64,000 nucleotides of DNA from Stenotrophomonas ginsengisoli (lineage in GTDB: Bacteria; Pseudomonadota; Gammaproteobacteria; Xanthomonadales; Xanthomonadaceae), in NCBI RefSeq assembly GCF_001431485.1, contig NZ_LDJM01000025.1:1-64000 (forward strand), given 5' to 3'. The stretch's first letter is position 1. Each line of letters starts with the position of its first letter. Shown here one piece after another: positions 1 through 11,671 of this stretch. The notes below the pieces were generated by a model. It made no database searches and was not told where the DNA came from. It was given only the letters and a program-made list of their open reading frames with translations. The translations under genes and the position numbers were made by a program.

Positions 1-454
1 CCACCGCGGCCACCCGCAGGGTGGTGGGAATCACATCATTGGAGCTCTGTCCGTAGTTGACGTGGTCATTGGGGTGCACCGCCAGTTCGGTCGGCAGGTG
101 CCGGTTGGCCAGGCTGGCGATCACCTCGTTGGCATTCATGTTGGAGGAGGTGCCCGAACCGGTCTGGTAGATGTCCACCGGAAACTGGGCGTCATGGCGG
201 TTGGCCGCCACTTCGGTGGCGGCACTGTCGATGGCCTGGGCCCGCTCCGCGGACAATGCCCCCAGACGGCCGTTGATCCGCGCCGCCGCGCTCTTGACCA
301 GGCCCAGCGCGGCGATGAAACGGGCCGGCATCGGCCGCCCGGAAACCGGGAAATTGTTGACCGCGCGCTGGGTCTGCGCCCCCCACAGGGCCTCGGCCGG
401 CACCTGCAGCGGCCCCATCGAATCGTGCTCGGTGCGCCCGTTGTCCTTGTCCAT
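1..454 (-). CDS. fumC: Fumarate hydratase class II, 5' part only
   Basis: Class II fumarase interconverts fumarate and malate in the TCA cycle. Only the first 151 codons are inside the window; the gene runs off its left edge. The translation opens with [20 protein letters not shown] and contains the family landmarks [10 protein letters not shown], the substrate-loop segment [16 protein letters not shown] and [15 protein letters not shown], which separate it from aspartase and adenylosuccinate lyase relatives. ATG at 454 is chosen because it gives the N-terminus usual for FumC; in-frame GTG codons lie just upstream. It is divergent from purB, with about 120 bp between them for both promoters. 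Confidence 0.93.
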   Translation of the reverse strand, partial: MDKDNGRTEHDSMGPLQVPAEALWGAQTQRAVNNFPVSGRPMPARFIAALGLVKSAAARINGRLGALSAERAQAIDSAATEVAANRHDAQFPVDIYQTGSGTSSNMNANEVIASLANRHLPTELAVHPNDHVNYGQSSNDVIPTTLRVAAV

Positions 455-539
455 GACCACCACCAATACGCTTGGGTAAGGAAAATAAAACCCGATGATG
501 CCTGCCCGGCACTGCGGCCGCATCCTTCCGGTCGCGTAG

Positions 540-1943
<1,404 letters not shown>

Positions 1944-1966
1944 ATCGGCACCTGCCCGATTCAGCA

Positions 1967-1991
1967 AAGACCCGCCCGCGTGCGGGTCTTT
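1967..1991 (+). terminator. Intrinsic terminator after purB
   Basis: AAAGACCCGC at 1967-1976 pairs perfectly with GCGGGTCTTT at 1982-1991 around a 5-nt loop and is followed by a T-containing stretch. It lies 24 bp past the purB stop codon. Confidence 0.75.
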
Positions 1992-2115
1992 GCGTTTTCG
2001 CCCCGGCAATTGATCCAGCGCACATCCCGGGGGTGCACTGACCGGCGCGTCGTTGGACAATGGCCTACTTGGGCGCCCGTGTGGCCCCACCCTCACCCGC
2101 AGCAAGGATTACCCC

Positions 2116-3576
2116 ATGGCCACCGCCAAGCAGCCCAAGACCTACCCGATCGAAGTCCACGCCAAGCCCGGGCAGATGCTCGGCATGCCGGTAGCCACCT
2201 TCCTGCGCGATTACTGGCAGAAGCGCCCGCTGTTGATCCGCAACGCCTTCCCGGACTTTGACACCCCGGTGATGCCCGAGGACCTGGCCGGCCTGGCCTG
2301 CGAGCAGGGCGTGCTGGCGCGCCTGATCAGCCATGACGGCAACAACAACGGCTGGCAGGTGCGCACCGGCCCGTTCGCCGAGGAAGACTTCCCGGGCATG
2401 CCCGACCACGACTGGACCCTGCTGGTGCAGGACGTGGACAAGTGGGACGGCGACGTGCGCGCGATGACCGAGCACTTCAGCTTCCTGCCGCGCTGGCGCA
2501 TGGACGATGTGATGATCTCCTTTGCCGCCACCGGCGGCGGCGTCGGCGCCCACGTGGACCAGTACGATGTGTTCCTGATGCAGGCCTTCGGCCAGCGCCG
2601 CTGGAAGATCGACGCCTCCGAGTCGACCAAGGGCAAGCGCCCGTCGCTGGATTTCCGCGATGACGCCGAGATCAAGCTGCTCAAGAAGTTCAAGGCCAGC
2701 CACGACTGGGTGCTGGGCCCGGGCGACATGCTGTACCTGCCGCCCAACGTGCCGCACGACGGCGTGGCGGTGAACCCCTGCCTGACCTTCTCCTTCGGCA
2801 TGCGCGCGCCCTCGGCGGCCGAGCTGCTGAGCGATTTTGTCGACGAACTGGTGGCTGGCGCCTGCGATGACGTGCGCTACACCGATGGCGACCTGAAGGC
2901 CCCGGTCGATCCCAACGAGATCGACACCGCCGCCCTCAAGCGCGTGGTCAAGGCCCTCAACGCGATCCGCCTGGACGATACCCAGCAGCTGGAGAACTGG
3001 TTCGGCCGCTTCATCACCACCTACCGCAGCGCCACCGACATCAGCCCCGGCCCGGACACCCCGGATGCGGTGCACATCGAGCCCTCCCTTGCCGCCGGCT
3101 GGGAGCTGCACCGCCACCCGTGGGCACGCGTGGCCTGGCGTGGAACGGCCAGTGGTGCCACCGTCTTCTTCAGTGGCCGCGACTTTGCCGTGGCCGCCAA
3201 GGACGCCCCGCTGATCGCCGCAGCCGAGGTGGTGGACCACGCCCTGTGGCGCAAGCTCAGCGCCAAGGGCCGCAAGGCCGTGCTGGCCCTGGTGGCCGCC
3301 GGCGGCTACCAGCTGCTGGACCCGCAGGCCGAGGACGAGGACTTTGACGAGCTGGAAGACGAGCAGTACGCCGATGACCAGGCCCGCGCCCTGATTGCCG
3401 CCGAGGTCAGCGCTGACGAGGGCGAGGACGAGGACGGCCCGGAGCTGGAAGTGGAATACATCGAGCTGGTCGCCGACCAGGACAGCGATGAGCACGACCA
3501 GGACGGTGAGGACGACGACGCACCGGAAATGGAAGTGCAATACACCGAAATTGCCGGCGACAACGACCCGGCCTGA
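2116..3576 (+). CDS. JmjC/cupin ribosomal oxygenase, RoxA (YcfD)-like, with acidic tail
   Basis: The core resembles YcfD/RoxA, the Fe(II)/2-oxoglutarate oxygenase that hydroxylates an arginine of ribosomal protein L16. The N-terminus (VATFLRDYWQKRPLLIRNAF) is typical, and the metal ligands are visible as H146-x-D148 (AHVDQYD) and H214 (NVPHDGVAV). ATG at 2116 fits the family start. At 486 residues it is much longer than the roughly 370 of E. coli YcfD. The extra length is a C-terminal tail from about residue 405, very rich in Asp and Glu and containing two similar segments, ELEVEYIELV and EMEVQYTEIA. The core family is clear; the L16 substrate is inferred from family knowledge, and the tail has no known role. 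Confidence 0.85.
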   Translation: MATAKQPKTYPIEVHAKPGQMLGMPVATFLRDYWQKRPLLIRNAFPDFDTPVMPEDLAGLACEQGVLARLISHDGNNNGWQVRTGPFAEEDFPGMPDHDWTLLVQDVDKWDGDVRAMTEHFSFLPRWRMDDVMISFAATGGGVGAHVDQYDVFLMQAFGQRRWKIDASESTKGKRPSLDFRDDAEIKLLKKFKASHDWVLGPGDMLYLPPNVPHDGVAVNPCLTFSFGMRAPSAAELLSDFVDELVAGACDDVRYTDGDLKAPVDPNEIDTAALKRVVKALNAIRLDDTQQLENWFGRFITTYRSATDISPGPDTPDAVHIEPSLAAGWELHRHPWARVAWRGTASGATVFFSGRDFAVAAKDAPLIAAAEVVDHALWRKLSAKGRKAVLALVAAGGYQLLDPQAEDEDFDELEDEQYADDQARALIAAEVSADEGEDEDGPELEVEYIELVADQDSDEHDQDGEDDDAPEMEVQYTEIAGDNDPA

Positions 3577-3592
3577 GCCACAGGAACAGCCC

Positions 3593-4510
3593 ATGCACAC
3601 TGCGGTGACCGTGCAGGCGGTCGATTACCCCAGCCAGTCGGCCGCCCTGCATGCGATCCGGCAGCGCGTGTTCGTCCACGGCCAGGGGATCGACCCGGCG
3701 CTGGAGCGCGACAGCGCCGATGCCGGCGCGGTGCACGTGCTGGCCATGGCCGCCGATGGCCAGTGGGTGGGCACCGGGCGCCTGGTCATCGATGCGGCCG
3801 GCGAACATGGCCGCATCGGGCGCATGGCCGTGCTGCCGGACTGGCGTGGCCAGGGGGTGGGCGCAGCCATGCTGCAGTGGCTGGAGCAGCAGGCACGCCA
3901 GCGCGGTGTCAGCCGGCTCCAGCTGCATGCCCAGTTGCCGGCCCTGGCGCTGTACCTGCGTGCGGGCTGGCTGCCCTGCGGCCCGGAGTTTGTCGAAGCC
4001 AGCCTGCCCCACCTGCCCCTGCACAAACGCCTGGATGGCGCGATGGCCGTGGGCGGGGAGCTGGCCGCGCAGGCCGCCCTGGCTTGCATCATCAGCACCA
4101 CCGGCCGCCAGCTGCGTCTGCTCGCGCCCCTGCTCGACCCCGGCCTGCTCGATGCCCCGCTGGTGCTGGACAGCCTGCGGGCCCTGGCCGCCCGCCGCCA
4201 GCCGGTGCAGGTTCAGATCCTGGTCGACGACCCCACCGCGATCGTGCGTTGTGGCGGCGCGGCACTGGCCCTGCTGCAGCGTCGCCCCAGCGTATTCAGC
4301 ATCCGCCAGCGCTCCCTGGACCACACCACCAGCGCCAATGCCCTGGCCGTCAATGACCGCGGCTACTGGCTGCAGCGGCCCAGTGCCGCCAGCCCGGACG
4401 GCCAGGCCGGACTGCCATGGCGACCGTCGACCCAACGCGTGCTGCAGGCCTTCGAGCAGGACTGGTCCTGCGCCGCCGATTGCCCGGAGCTGCGACCGCT
4501 GCGCCTGTAA
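3593..4510 (+). CDS. GNAT N-acetyltransferase with extra C-terminal domain
   Basis: The 305-residue protein begins 16 bp after the roxA-like gene and is probably cotranscribed with it. Residues about 5-145 are a GNAT domain: the acetyl-CoA binding loop is seen as RGQGVGAAML, preceded by the beta strand GRIGRMAVLPDW and followed by the FVHGQGIDP/YLRAGWLPCGPEF pattern of ElaA-like acyltransferases. Residues about 155-305 form a second domain that resembles the uncharacterised DUF7931-type C-terminal region seen in Xanthomonadaceae acetyltransferases; this assignment is from memory. The substrate cannot be read from the sequence. Confidence 0.82.
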   Translation: MHTAVTVQAVDYPSQSAALHAIRQRVFVHGQGIDPALERDSADAGAVHVLAMAADGQWVGTGRLVIDAAGEHGRIGRMAVLPDWRGQGVGAAMLQWLEQQARQRGVSRLQLHAQLPALALYLRAGWLPCGPEFVEASLPHLPLHKRLDGAMAVGGELAAQAALACIISTTGRQLRLLAPLLDPGLLDAPLVLDSLRALAARRQPVQVQILVDDPTAIVRCGGAALALLQRRPSVFSIRQRSLDHTTSANALAVNDRGYWLQRPSAASPDGQAGLPWRPSTQRVLQAFEQDWSCAADCPELRPLRL

Positions 4511-4588
4511 GCGCCGCACGCGTGGCGGCCCGGCGCTGTACTGGTATGCACACATTGGTCTAAAGGATCAGACCCATACACACCCTCG

Positions 4589-4619
4589 ATACCCCGTTAA
4601 GCATCCCCGGGGGTATAAT
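4589..4619 (+). promoter_or_regulatory. Candidate promoter and inverted repeat upstream of sucA
   Basis: A perfect TATAAT lies at 4614-4619, 93 bp before the sucA start. It overlaps one arm of a 7-bp inverted repeat, ATACCCC at 4589-4595 and GGGGTAT at 4610-4616, so a protein bound to the repeat would cover the -10 element. No good -35 hexamer is seen at the usual spacing, which would suit a regulated promoter. Confidence 0.5.
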
Positions 4620-4711
4620 CACGAGGTTCAAAAACCAACGTTGGCTGACCAGCACTCCGGCCAGGCACGTCTTACCGTCGACTTACCCCACAAGCGAACC
4701 AAAACTCCATC

Positions 4712-7543
4712 GTGGACAATCTACTCAAGCAGTTTGCGCAGTCATCGCAGCTCGCCGGCGGCAACGCCGCCTACATCGAAGACCTGTACGAGCAGTACCT
4801 GGTCTCTCCTGACAGCGTCGATCCGAAGTGGAAAACCTACTTCGATGGGTTCAACGGCCGTCAGGCTGGCGACATCCCCCATTCGGCCGTCATCGCGCAC
4901 ATCGCCGATGCTGCCAAGAAGGGCCCGACCCTTGCTGCTGAAGGTACTGGCGACGAGCGCGAGCGCAACGTCGGCCGCCTGATCACTGCCTACCGCTCGC
5001 GCGGCCACCTGGCTGCCAAGCTGGACCCGCTGGGCCTGACCCCGCCCAACAATGCGCCGGATCTGGACCTGCCGTTCCACAACCTGTCGCAGTCGGACCT
5101 GAATGCCGAGTTCAGCACCGGCGGCATCGCCGGCCAGCCGCGCATGAAGCTGCGCGACCTGCTGGCCCGCCTGCAGGCCACCTACACCGGCTCGATCGGT
5201 GCCGAGTTCATGCACATTGCTGAAGTCGAGCAGCGCCAGTGGCTGTACAAGCGCCTGGAACAGGACGGCGGCAACTACGGCCTGTCGGCTGATCTGAAGA
5301 AGCGCACCCTGGAGCGCCTGACCGCTGCCGAAGGCCTGGAACGCTACCTGCACACCAAGTACGTCGGCCAGAAGCGCTTCTCGCTGGAAGGCGGCGAATC
5401 GCTGATCCCGATGATGGACCGCCTGATCCGCCGCTCCGGTGGCGATGGCGTCAAGGACATCATCATCGGCATGGCCCACCGCGGCCGCCTGAACATGCTG
5501 GTCAACGTGCTGGGCAAGAGCCCGCGCAAGCTGTTTGACGAATTCGAAGGCAAGTTCGAGCACGACGACCGTGCCCACGCCGGCGACGTGAAGTACCACA
5601 TGGGCTTCTCCGCCGATGTGGTCACCGACGGCGAGCCGGCCCACCTGACCCTGGCCTTCAACCCGTCGCACCTGGAAATCGTGGCCCCGGTGGTCGTCGG
5701 TTCGGTGCGTTCGCGCCAGGAACGTCGCGAAGACGCGGCGATGAACCAGGTGATGCCGATCATCATCCACGGCGACTCGGCCTTTGCCGGCCAGGGCGTG
5801 GTGATGGAACTGTTCCAGATGTCCCAGGCCCGCGGCTTCACCGTCGGCGGCACCGTGCACATCGTGGTCAACAACCAGGTTGGCTTCACCACTTCCAACC
5901 CGGATGACACCCGTTCGACCCTGTACTGCACCGACGTGGCCCGCATGATCGACGCCCCGGTGTTCCATGTGAACGGCGATGACCCGGAAGCCGTCGTGTA
6001 TGCCGCCCAGCTGGCCTACGACTTCCGTCAGCAGTTCAAGAAGGACGTGGTCATCGACCTGATGTGCTACCGCCGTTGGGGCCACAACGAGGCCGACGAG
6101 CCGTCGATCACCCAGCCGCTGATGTACCAGGTGATCCGCAAGCACAAGACCACCCGCGAGCTCTACGCTGAAAAGCTGGAAAGCGCCGGCCTGATCGAAG
6201 CCGGTGCCGGCAAGGCCCTGGTGGACGATTTCCGCGACAAGCTGGACGCCGGCGAAGTGACCACCGAGCTGGCCGACCTGGGCAAGACCCCGACCTCCTC
6301 GCGCCTGTTTGTCGACTGGGCCAAGTACCTGGCCGGCAACCTGTCCGATGCGATCTCCACCGCCGTGGCGCTGGACAAGCTCAAGGCCCTGGCCGCCAAC
6401 ATCACCACCATCCCGGCCGAGGTCAAGCTGCACTCGCGCGTGGCCAAGGTGTATGACGACCGTCGCAAGATGGCCGCCGGCGAGCAGCTGGCTGACTGGG
6501 GCTTTGCCGAGAACCTGGCCTACGCCACCCTGCTGGACGAAGGCTACGGCATGCGTCTGGTCGGCCAGGACGTGGGCCGCGGCACCTTCACCCACCGTCA
6601 CGCGATCCTGCACGAGCAGACCACCGACGCCTACTACCTGCCGCTGCGCCAGCTGGTGGACCGTCCGTCCAAGGTTGCCGTGATCGACTCGCTGCTCAGC
6701 GAAGAGGCCGTGATGGCCTTCGAGTACGGCTTCTCGACCACCGATCCGAACACCCTGTGCATCTGGGAAGGCCAGTTCGGCGACTTCGCCAACGGCGCCC
6801 AGGTCGTGATCGACCAGTTCATCGCTTCCGGTGAAGCCAAGTGGGGCCGCATTTCCGGCCTGACCCTGCTGCTGCCGCACGGCTATGAAGGCCAGGGCCC
6901 GGAACACAGCTCGGCGCGCCTGGAGCGCTTCCTGCAGCTGTGCGCCAAGGAAAACATGCTGGTCTGCGTGCCGTCGACCCCGGCCCAGGCATTCCACATG
7001 CTGCGTCGCCAGATGCACCTGACCACCCGCAAGCCGCTGGTTGTCATGAGCCCGAAGTCGCTGCTGCGCCACAAGCTGGCCGTGTCCAGCCTGGAAGAAA
7101 TGGCCAACGGCCAGTTCCAGACCGTGATTGCCGACAGCAACGCCACCGACAATGCCGCCGTCAAGCGCGTGGTGCTGTGCTCGGGCAAGGTCTACTACGA
7201 CCTGCTTGAAGACGCCCGTTCGCGCAACCAGGAAGACGTCGCCCTGGTCCGCGTGGAGCAGCTGTATCCGTTCCCGCGCGCCGCCGTGAAGGCTGAGCTG
7301 GCCAAGTACCCGAATGCCACCGATGTGGTCTGGGCACAGGAAGAGCCGATGAACCAGGGTGCCTGGTACCAGATCCGTCACCACCTGCAGGCGGTCGTCG
7401 GCACTCTGGGCCTGCACTACGCTGGCCGTCCGGGCTCGCCGTCGCCGGCCGTTGGCCACATGGCCGACCACCTGGCCGAGCTCAAGCAGCTGCTGGCCGA
7501 TGCACTGGTCAATGCCTTTGACGACAACAAGTACGTCGACTAA
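4712..7543 (+). CDS. sucA: 2-oxoglutarate dehydrogenase E1 component
   Basis: SucA is the thiamine-diphosphate decarboxylase of the 2-oxoglutarate dehydrogenase complex in the TCA cycle. The 943-residue length is normal. Visible landmarks are the N-terminal E2-binding region ([12 protein letters not shown]), [17 protein letters not shown], the ThDP-binding stretch [15 protein letters not shown] with [18 protein letters not shown], and the C-terminal [20 protein letters not shown]. The start is GTG at 4712, supported by the standard [13 protein letters not shown]-terminus; there is no ATG in frame nearby. It heads the sucA-sucB-lpd operon. Confidence 0.97.
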   Translation: MDNLLKQFAQSSQLAGGNAAYIEDLYEQYLVSPDSVDPKWKTYFDGFNGRQAGDIPHSAVIAHIADAAKKGPTLAAEGTGDERERNVGRLITAYRSRGHLAAKLDPLGLTPPNNAPDLDLPFHNLSQSDLNAEFSTGGIAGQPRMKLRDLLARLQATYTGSIGAEFMHIAEVEQRQWLYKRLEQDGGNYGLSADLKKRTLERLTAAEGLERYLHTKYVGQKRFSLEGGESLIPMMDRLIRRSGGDGVKDIIIGMAHRGRLNMLVNVLGKSPRKLFDEFEGKFEHDDRAHAGDVKYHMGFSADVVTDGEPAHLTLAFNPSHLEIVAPVVVGSVRSRQERREDAAMNQVMPIIIHGDSAFAGQGVVMELFQMSQARGFTVGGTVHIVVNNQVGFTTSNPDDTRSTLYCTDVARMIDAPVFHVNGDDPEAVVYAAQLAYDFRQQFKKDVVIDLMCYRRWGHNEADEPSITQPLMYQVIRKHKTTRELYAEKLESAGLIEAGAGKALVDDFRDKLDAGEVTTELADLGKTPTSSRLFVDWAKYLAGNLSDAISTAVALDKLKALAANITTIPAEVKLHSRVAKVYDDRRKMAAGEQLADWGFAENLAYATLLDEGYGMRLVGQDVGRGTFTHRHAILHEQTTDAYYLPLRQLVDRPSKVAVIDSLLSEEAVMAFEYGFSTTDPNTLCIWEGQFGDFANGAQVVIDQFIASGEAKWGRISGLTLLLPHGYEGQGPEHSSARLERFLQLCAKENMLVCVPSTPAQAFHMLRRQMHLTTRKPLVVMSPKSLLRHKLAVSSLEEMANGQFQTVIADSNATDNAAVKRVVLCSGKVYYDLLEDARSRNQEDVALVRVEQLYPFPRAAVKAELAKYPNATDVVWAQEEPMNQGAWYQIRHHLQAVVGTLGLHYAGRPGSPSPAVGHMADHLAELKQLLADALVNAFDDNKYVD

Positions 7544-7586
7544 GCCTTCCCTTCTCCACAGAATCGCAAATCAGGAAATTCATCAC

Positions 7587-8789
7587 ATGGCCACCGAAGT
7601 CAAAGCCCCGGTTCTGCCCGAATCCGTCGCCGACGGCACCATCGCTGCATGGCACGTCAAGGTCGGCGACCAGGTCACCCGTGACCAGAACCTGCTGGAT
7701 CTGGAAACCGACAAGGTCGTTCTGGAAGTGCCGGCCCCGGTCGACGGCGTGATCAAGGAGCTGAAGTTCGCCGAAGGCGATGCCGTGACCTCCAGCCAGG
7801 TCGTTGCCATCATCGAGGAAGGCGCCGTTGCCGCTGCTCCGGCTGCCGCCCCGGCCGCCGCTGCTGCTCCGGCTCCGGCCGCTGCTGCCCCGGCCGCTCC
7901 GACTGCTGCCGCTCCGGTCCCGGCTGCTGCCGGCGCTGCTGCCACCCTGCCCCCGGGCGCCCGCTTCTCGGCCATCACCGAAGGCGTGAACCCGGCTGAC
8001 GTGGACGGCACCGGCCGTCGCGGCGCCGTGACCAAGGAAGACATCGTCAACTTCGCCCGCAACGGCGGTGCCGCCAAGGCCTCCGGTGCCCGCGCCGAAG
8101 AGCGCGTGCCGATGACCCGCATGCGCGCCCGCATTGCCGAGCGTCTGATGCAGTCGAAGAACTCGACCGCCATGTTGACCACCTTCAACGAGGTCAACCT
8201 GTCCAAGGTCATGACCGCGCGCAAGGAACTGCAGGAAGAGTTCGTCAAGGCCCATGGCATCAAGCTGGGCTTCATGAGCTTCTTCGTGAAGGCCGCTGCC
8301 AACGCCCTGGCCCGCTTCCCGCTGGTCAATGCCTCCATCGATGGCAACGACATCGTCTACCACGGCTATTCGGACGTCTCCATCGCCGTGTCCACCGAGA
8401 AGGGTCTGGTCACCCCGGTCATCCGCAACGTCGAGCGCATGGGCTTTGCCGATATCGAAAAGGCCATTGCCGAATACGCCAAGAAGGCCCGTGACGGCAA
8501 GCTGAGCCTGGAAGAACTGCAGGGCGGTACCTTCACCGTGACCAACGGCGGCACCTTCGGCTCGCTGCTGTCCACCCCGATCGTCAACCCGCCGCAGAGC
8601 GCCATCCTGGGCATGCACGCCATCAAGGAGCGTCCGATCGCCGAAAACGGCCAGGTCGTGATCGCCCCGATGATGTACCTGGCACTGTCCTACGACCACC
8701 GCATCATCGATGGCAAGGACTCGGTCCAGTTCCTGGTTGACATCAAGAACCAGCTGGAAAACCCGGGCCGCATGCTGCTGGGCCTGTAA
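7587..8789 (+). CDS. sucB: Dihydrolipoyllysine succinyltransferase, E2 of 2-oxoglutarate dehydrogenase
   Basis: This 400-residue E2 subunit starts 43 bp after sucA. An N-terminal lipoyl domain carries the lipoylated lysine in [13 protein letters not shown] (about residues 35-47). An Ala/Pro-rich flexible linker follows (about 80-125), then a peripheral-subunit binding domain ([13 protein letters not shown]) and the catalytic domain ending with SYDHRIIDG, whose His and Asp are catalytic. The DLETDK lipoyl motif and the position after sucA identify it as the succinyl rather than the acetyl transferase. ATG at 7587 gives the standard [17 protein letters not shown] start. Confidence 0.97.
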   Translation: MATEVKAPVLPESVADGTIAAWHVKVGDQVTRDQNLLDLETDKVVLEVPAPVDGVIKELKFAEGDAVTSSQVVAIIEEGAVAAAPAAAPAAAAAPAPAAAAPAAPTAAAPVPAAAGAAATLPPGARFSAITEGVNPADVDGTGRRGAVTKEDIVNFARNGGAAKASGARAEERVPMTRMRARIAERLMQSKNSTAMLTTFNEVNLSKVMTARKELQEEFVKAHGIKLGFMSFFVKAAANALARFPLVNASIDGNDIVYHGYSDVSIAVSTEKGLVTPVIRNVERMGFADIEKAIAEYAKKARDGKLSLEELQGGTFTVTNGGTFGSLLSTPIVNPPQSAILGMHAIKERPIAENGQVVIAPMMYLALSYDHRIIDGKDSVQFLVDIKNQLENPGRMLLGL

Positions 8790-8808
8790 GCGTCAAGCAC
8801 GAACGAGT

Positions 8809-8880
8809 GGAGAGGAACGGGAAACGAGAGGAAGGCCATGCTTTTCCCTTGTTTCTCGTTTCTCTTTTCTCGTTCCTTGT
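8809..8880. repeat. Imperfect purine/pyrimidine inverted repeat between sucB and lpd
   Basis: A purine-rich arm containing GGAACGGGAAACGAGAGG is followed by a pyrimidine-rich arm containing GTTTCTCGTTTCTC and TTTTCTCGTTCC. The arms can pair imperfectly into a long stem, and GAAACGAGA-type units recur within them. The element sits between two genes of one operon, where it could act as an mRNA stability or partial-termination element. It resembles short intergenic repeats seen in Xanthomonadaceae (inference). Confidence 0.5.
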
Positions 8881-8913
8881 CACCAAGCGAATTGAACAAG
8901 GGATATCCCGCAC

Positions 8914-10341
8914 ATGTCTGAAAACTTCGACGTCGTCGTCATCGGTGCTGGCCCGGCCGGCTACCATGCCGCCATCCGCGCTGCCCAGCTGGGCCTGAAG
9001 ACCGCCTGCATCGATGCCGCCATCGGCAAGGACGGCAATCCGGCCCTGGGTGGCACCTGCCTGCGCGTGGGCTGCGTCCCGTCCAAGGCCCTGCTGGACT
9101 CGACCCACCAGTACGAGAACATGCTGCACAAGTTCGACCAGCACGGCATCAGCTTCTCCAATGCCGCGATGGACGTGAACAAGATGGTGGCCCGCAAGGA
9201 CGCCATCGTGAAGCAGTTCACCGGCGGCATCGCCATGCTGTTCAAGGCCAACAAGATTGCCACCTACTACGGCTTCGGCCAGCTGCAGGCCGGCAACGTG
9301 GTCAGCGTCAAGCAGCATGACGGCTCCACCGTCGAGCTGAAGGGCACCAATGTCATCATCGCCGCCGGTTCGGATTCGATCGAACTGCCGTTTGCCAAGT
9401 TCGACGGCAAGTACATCGTCGACAACGTCGGCGCCCTGGACTTCACCGATGTGCCCAAGCGCCTGGCCGTGATCGGCGCCGGCGTGATCGGCCTGGAACT
9501 GGGTTCGGTGTGGAAGCGCCTGGGCGCGGAAGTCACCATCCTGGAAGCCGCCCCGACCTTCCTGGCTGCCGCCGACGCCGAGGTGTCCAAGCTGGCTGCC
9601 CGTGAGTTCAAGAAGGCCGGCTTGGACATCCTGCTGGGCGCCAAGGTCTCCAAGACCGAAGTGGTCGGCGAGGAAGTCGTGGTCACCTACACCGATGCCC
9701 AGGGCACCGAGCAGACCATCACCGTGGACCGCCTGCTGGTCGCCGTTGGCCGCAAGGCAGCCTCCAAGGGCCTGCTGGGCGAAGGCACCGGCGTGCAGCT
9801 CAACGAGCGCGGCCAGGTCGTGGTCGATGACCACTGCCACACCGGCGTCAACGGCGTGTGGGCCATCGGCGACTGCGTGCGCGGCCCGATGCTGGCCCAC
9901 AAGGGCTTTGAGGAAGGCATCGCGGTGGCCGAGCTGATCGCCGGCCTGCCGGGCCACGTCAACTTCGACACCATCCCGTATGTGATCTACACCGGTCCGG
10001 AAATTGCCTGGGTCGGCAAGACCGAGCAGCAGCTCAAGGAAGAAGGCGTGCCGTACAAGGCCGGCAGCTTCCCGTTCGCCGCTGTCGGCCGCGCCGTGGC
10101 CATGGCTGAAGCCACCGGTTTTGTGAAGGTGCTGGCACATGCCGAAACCGACCGCGTGCTGGGCCTGCACATCATCGGCGCCAATGCCTCCGAGCTGGTG
10201 CACGAAGGCGTGCTGACCATGGAGTTCAGCGGTTCGGCTGACGACCTGGCCCGCATCTGCCACGCCCACCCGACCCTGTCGGAGGCGATCCACGATGCGG
10301 CCATGGCCGTGTCCAAGCGCGCCATCCACAAGACCAACTGA
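8914..10341 (+). CDS. lpd: Dihydrolipoyl dehydrogenase, E3
   Basis: E3 reoxidises the dihydrolipoyl arm of E2 with NAD+ as acceptor. The 475-residue protein has the N-terminal FAD-binding GAGPAGYHAAI, the redox-active disulfide in GGTCLRVGCVPSKALL (about residues 48-53), the NAD-binding GAGVIGLELGSVW, the second FAD contact WAIGDCVRGPMLAHK, and the C-terminal active-site histidine in HAHPTLSEAIHDA. It is third in the sucA-sucB-lpd operon and may also serve other 2-oxoacid dehydrogenases and the glycine cleavage system. Confidence 0.97.
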   Translation: MSENFDVVVIGAGPAGYHAAIRAAQLGLKTACIDAAIGKDGNPALGGTCLRVGCVPSKALLDSTHQYENMLHKFDQHGISFSNAAMDVNKMVARKDAIVKQFTGGIAMLFKANKIATYYGFGQLQAGNVVSVKQHDGSTVELKGTNVIIAAGSDSIELPFAKFDGKYIVDNVGALDFTDVPKRLAVIGAGVIGLELGSVWKRLGAEVTILEAAPTFLAAADAEVSKLAAREFKKAGLDILLGAKVSKTEVVGEEVVVTYTDAQGTEQTITVDRLLVAVGRKAASKGLLGEGTGVQLNERGQVVVDDHCHTGVNGVWAIGDCVRGPMLAHKGFEEGIAVAELIAGLPGHVNFDTIPYVIYTGPEIAWVGKTEQQLKEEGVPYKAGSFPFAAVGRAVAMAEATGFVKVLAHAETDRVLGLHIIGANASELVHEGVLTMEFSGSADDLARICHAHPTLSEAIHDAAMAVSKRAIHKTN

Positions 10342-10362
10342 TCCATCGGTTGATCTGTGACA

Positions 10363-10396
10363 GCGAAGGCCCTGCACCCGCAGGGCCTTCGCCTTT
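10363..10396 (+). terminator. Intrinsic terminator of the sucAB-lpd operon
   Basis: GCGAAGGCCCTGC (10363-10375) and GCAGGGCCTTCGC (10380-10392) form a perfect 13-bp stem with a 4-nt loop, followed by CTTTT. It lies 21 bp after the lpd stop codon. Confidence 0.85.
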
Positions 10397-10414
10397 TGCA
10401 TTACTGGAGTACTC

Positions 10415-11008
<594 letters not shown>

Positions 11009-11030
11009 TGCACGGCCACCTGCAGGCTTT

Positions 11031-11052
11031 GTGCCAGCCTTCACGCTGGCAC
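11031..11052 (+). other. Perfect hairpin just ahead of the yigZ-like start
   Basis: GTGCCAGC (11031-11038) and GCTGGCAC (11045-11052) form an 8-bp perfect stem with a 6-nt loop. It ends 4 bp before ATG 11057, where the ribosome binding site should be. There is no T-run, so a terminator is unlikely; an effect on translation initiation is possible. Confidence 0.45.
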
Positions 11053-11056
11053 TACA

Positions 11057-11671
11057 ATGCAGGCAATGCCCTACACCCTCGCCCAGCCGGTCCAGTACGA
11101 ACAGGACATCAAGCACAGCCGCTTCCTGGCCCTGGCCAGCCCGGTGCAGACGCCCGAACAGGCGATGGACTACCTGCGCCAGGTCAGTGTGGCCGATGCC
11201 ACCCACAATTGCTGGGCGTACCGCATCGGCCAGAACTACCGCTCCAGTGATGATGGCGAACCGGCCGGCACTGCCGGCCGCCCGATCCTGGCCGCCATTG
11301 ATGGCCAGGGTTTTGACCAGGTCATGGTGGTGCTGATCCGCTGGTATGGCGGCATCAAACTCGGCGCCGGCGGCCTGGTCCGCGCCTATGGCGGCACCGC
11401 CGCCGAATGCCTGCGTACCGCACCACGGCGCGAGCTGGTGCGCTATTGCCAGGCCAGCATCAACAGCCCGTTCGAGGACCTGGGGCTGCTGCACACCTGC
11501 CTGGATGCCCACCTGGCCGAAAAACTGAGCGAGCACTTCGATGAGCACGGCGCGCAACTGCACGTGCGCCTGCCCCATGCCCAACTGGCCGGCTTGAGCC
11601 TGCGTCTGCGCGATGCCTCGCGCAACCGGATCACGGTCACCTGCGATGAGCCTGACCACGATGCAAGCTGA
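11057..11671 (+). CDS. YigZ/IMPACT family protein
   Basis: The 204-residue protein matches the YigZ/IMPACT fold: KHSRFLAL near the N-terminus, then the family block SSDDGEPAGTAGRPIL and the glycine-rich IRWYGGIKLGAGGLVRAYGG. E. coli YigZ has no proven biochemical role, and eukaryotic IMPACT regulates the kinase GCN2. ATG at 11057 or 11066 is possible; neither has a strong ribosome site. The end overlaps the start of the next gene, so the two are probably cotranscribed. Confidence 0.85.
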   Translation: MQAMPYTLAQPVQYEQDIKHSRFLALASPVQTPEQAMDYLRQVSVADATHNCWAYRIGQNYRSSDDGEPAGTAGRPILAAIDGQGFDQVMVVLIRWYGGIKLGAGGLVRAYGGTAAECLRTAPRRELVRYCQASINSPFEDLGLLHTCLDAHLAEKLSEHFDEHGAQLHVRLPHAQLAGLSLRLRDASRNRITVTCDEPDHDAS

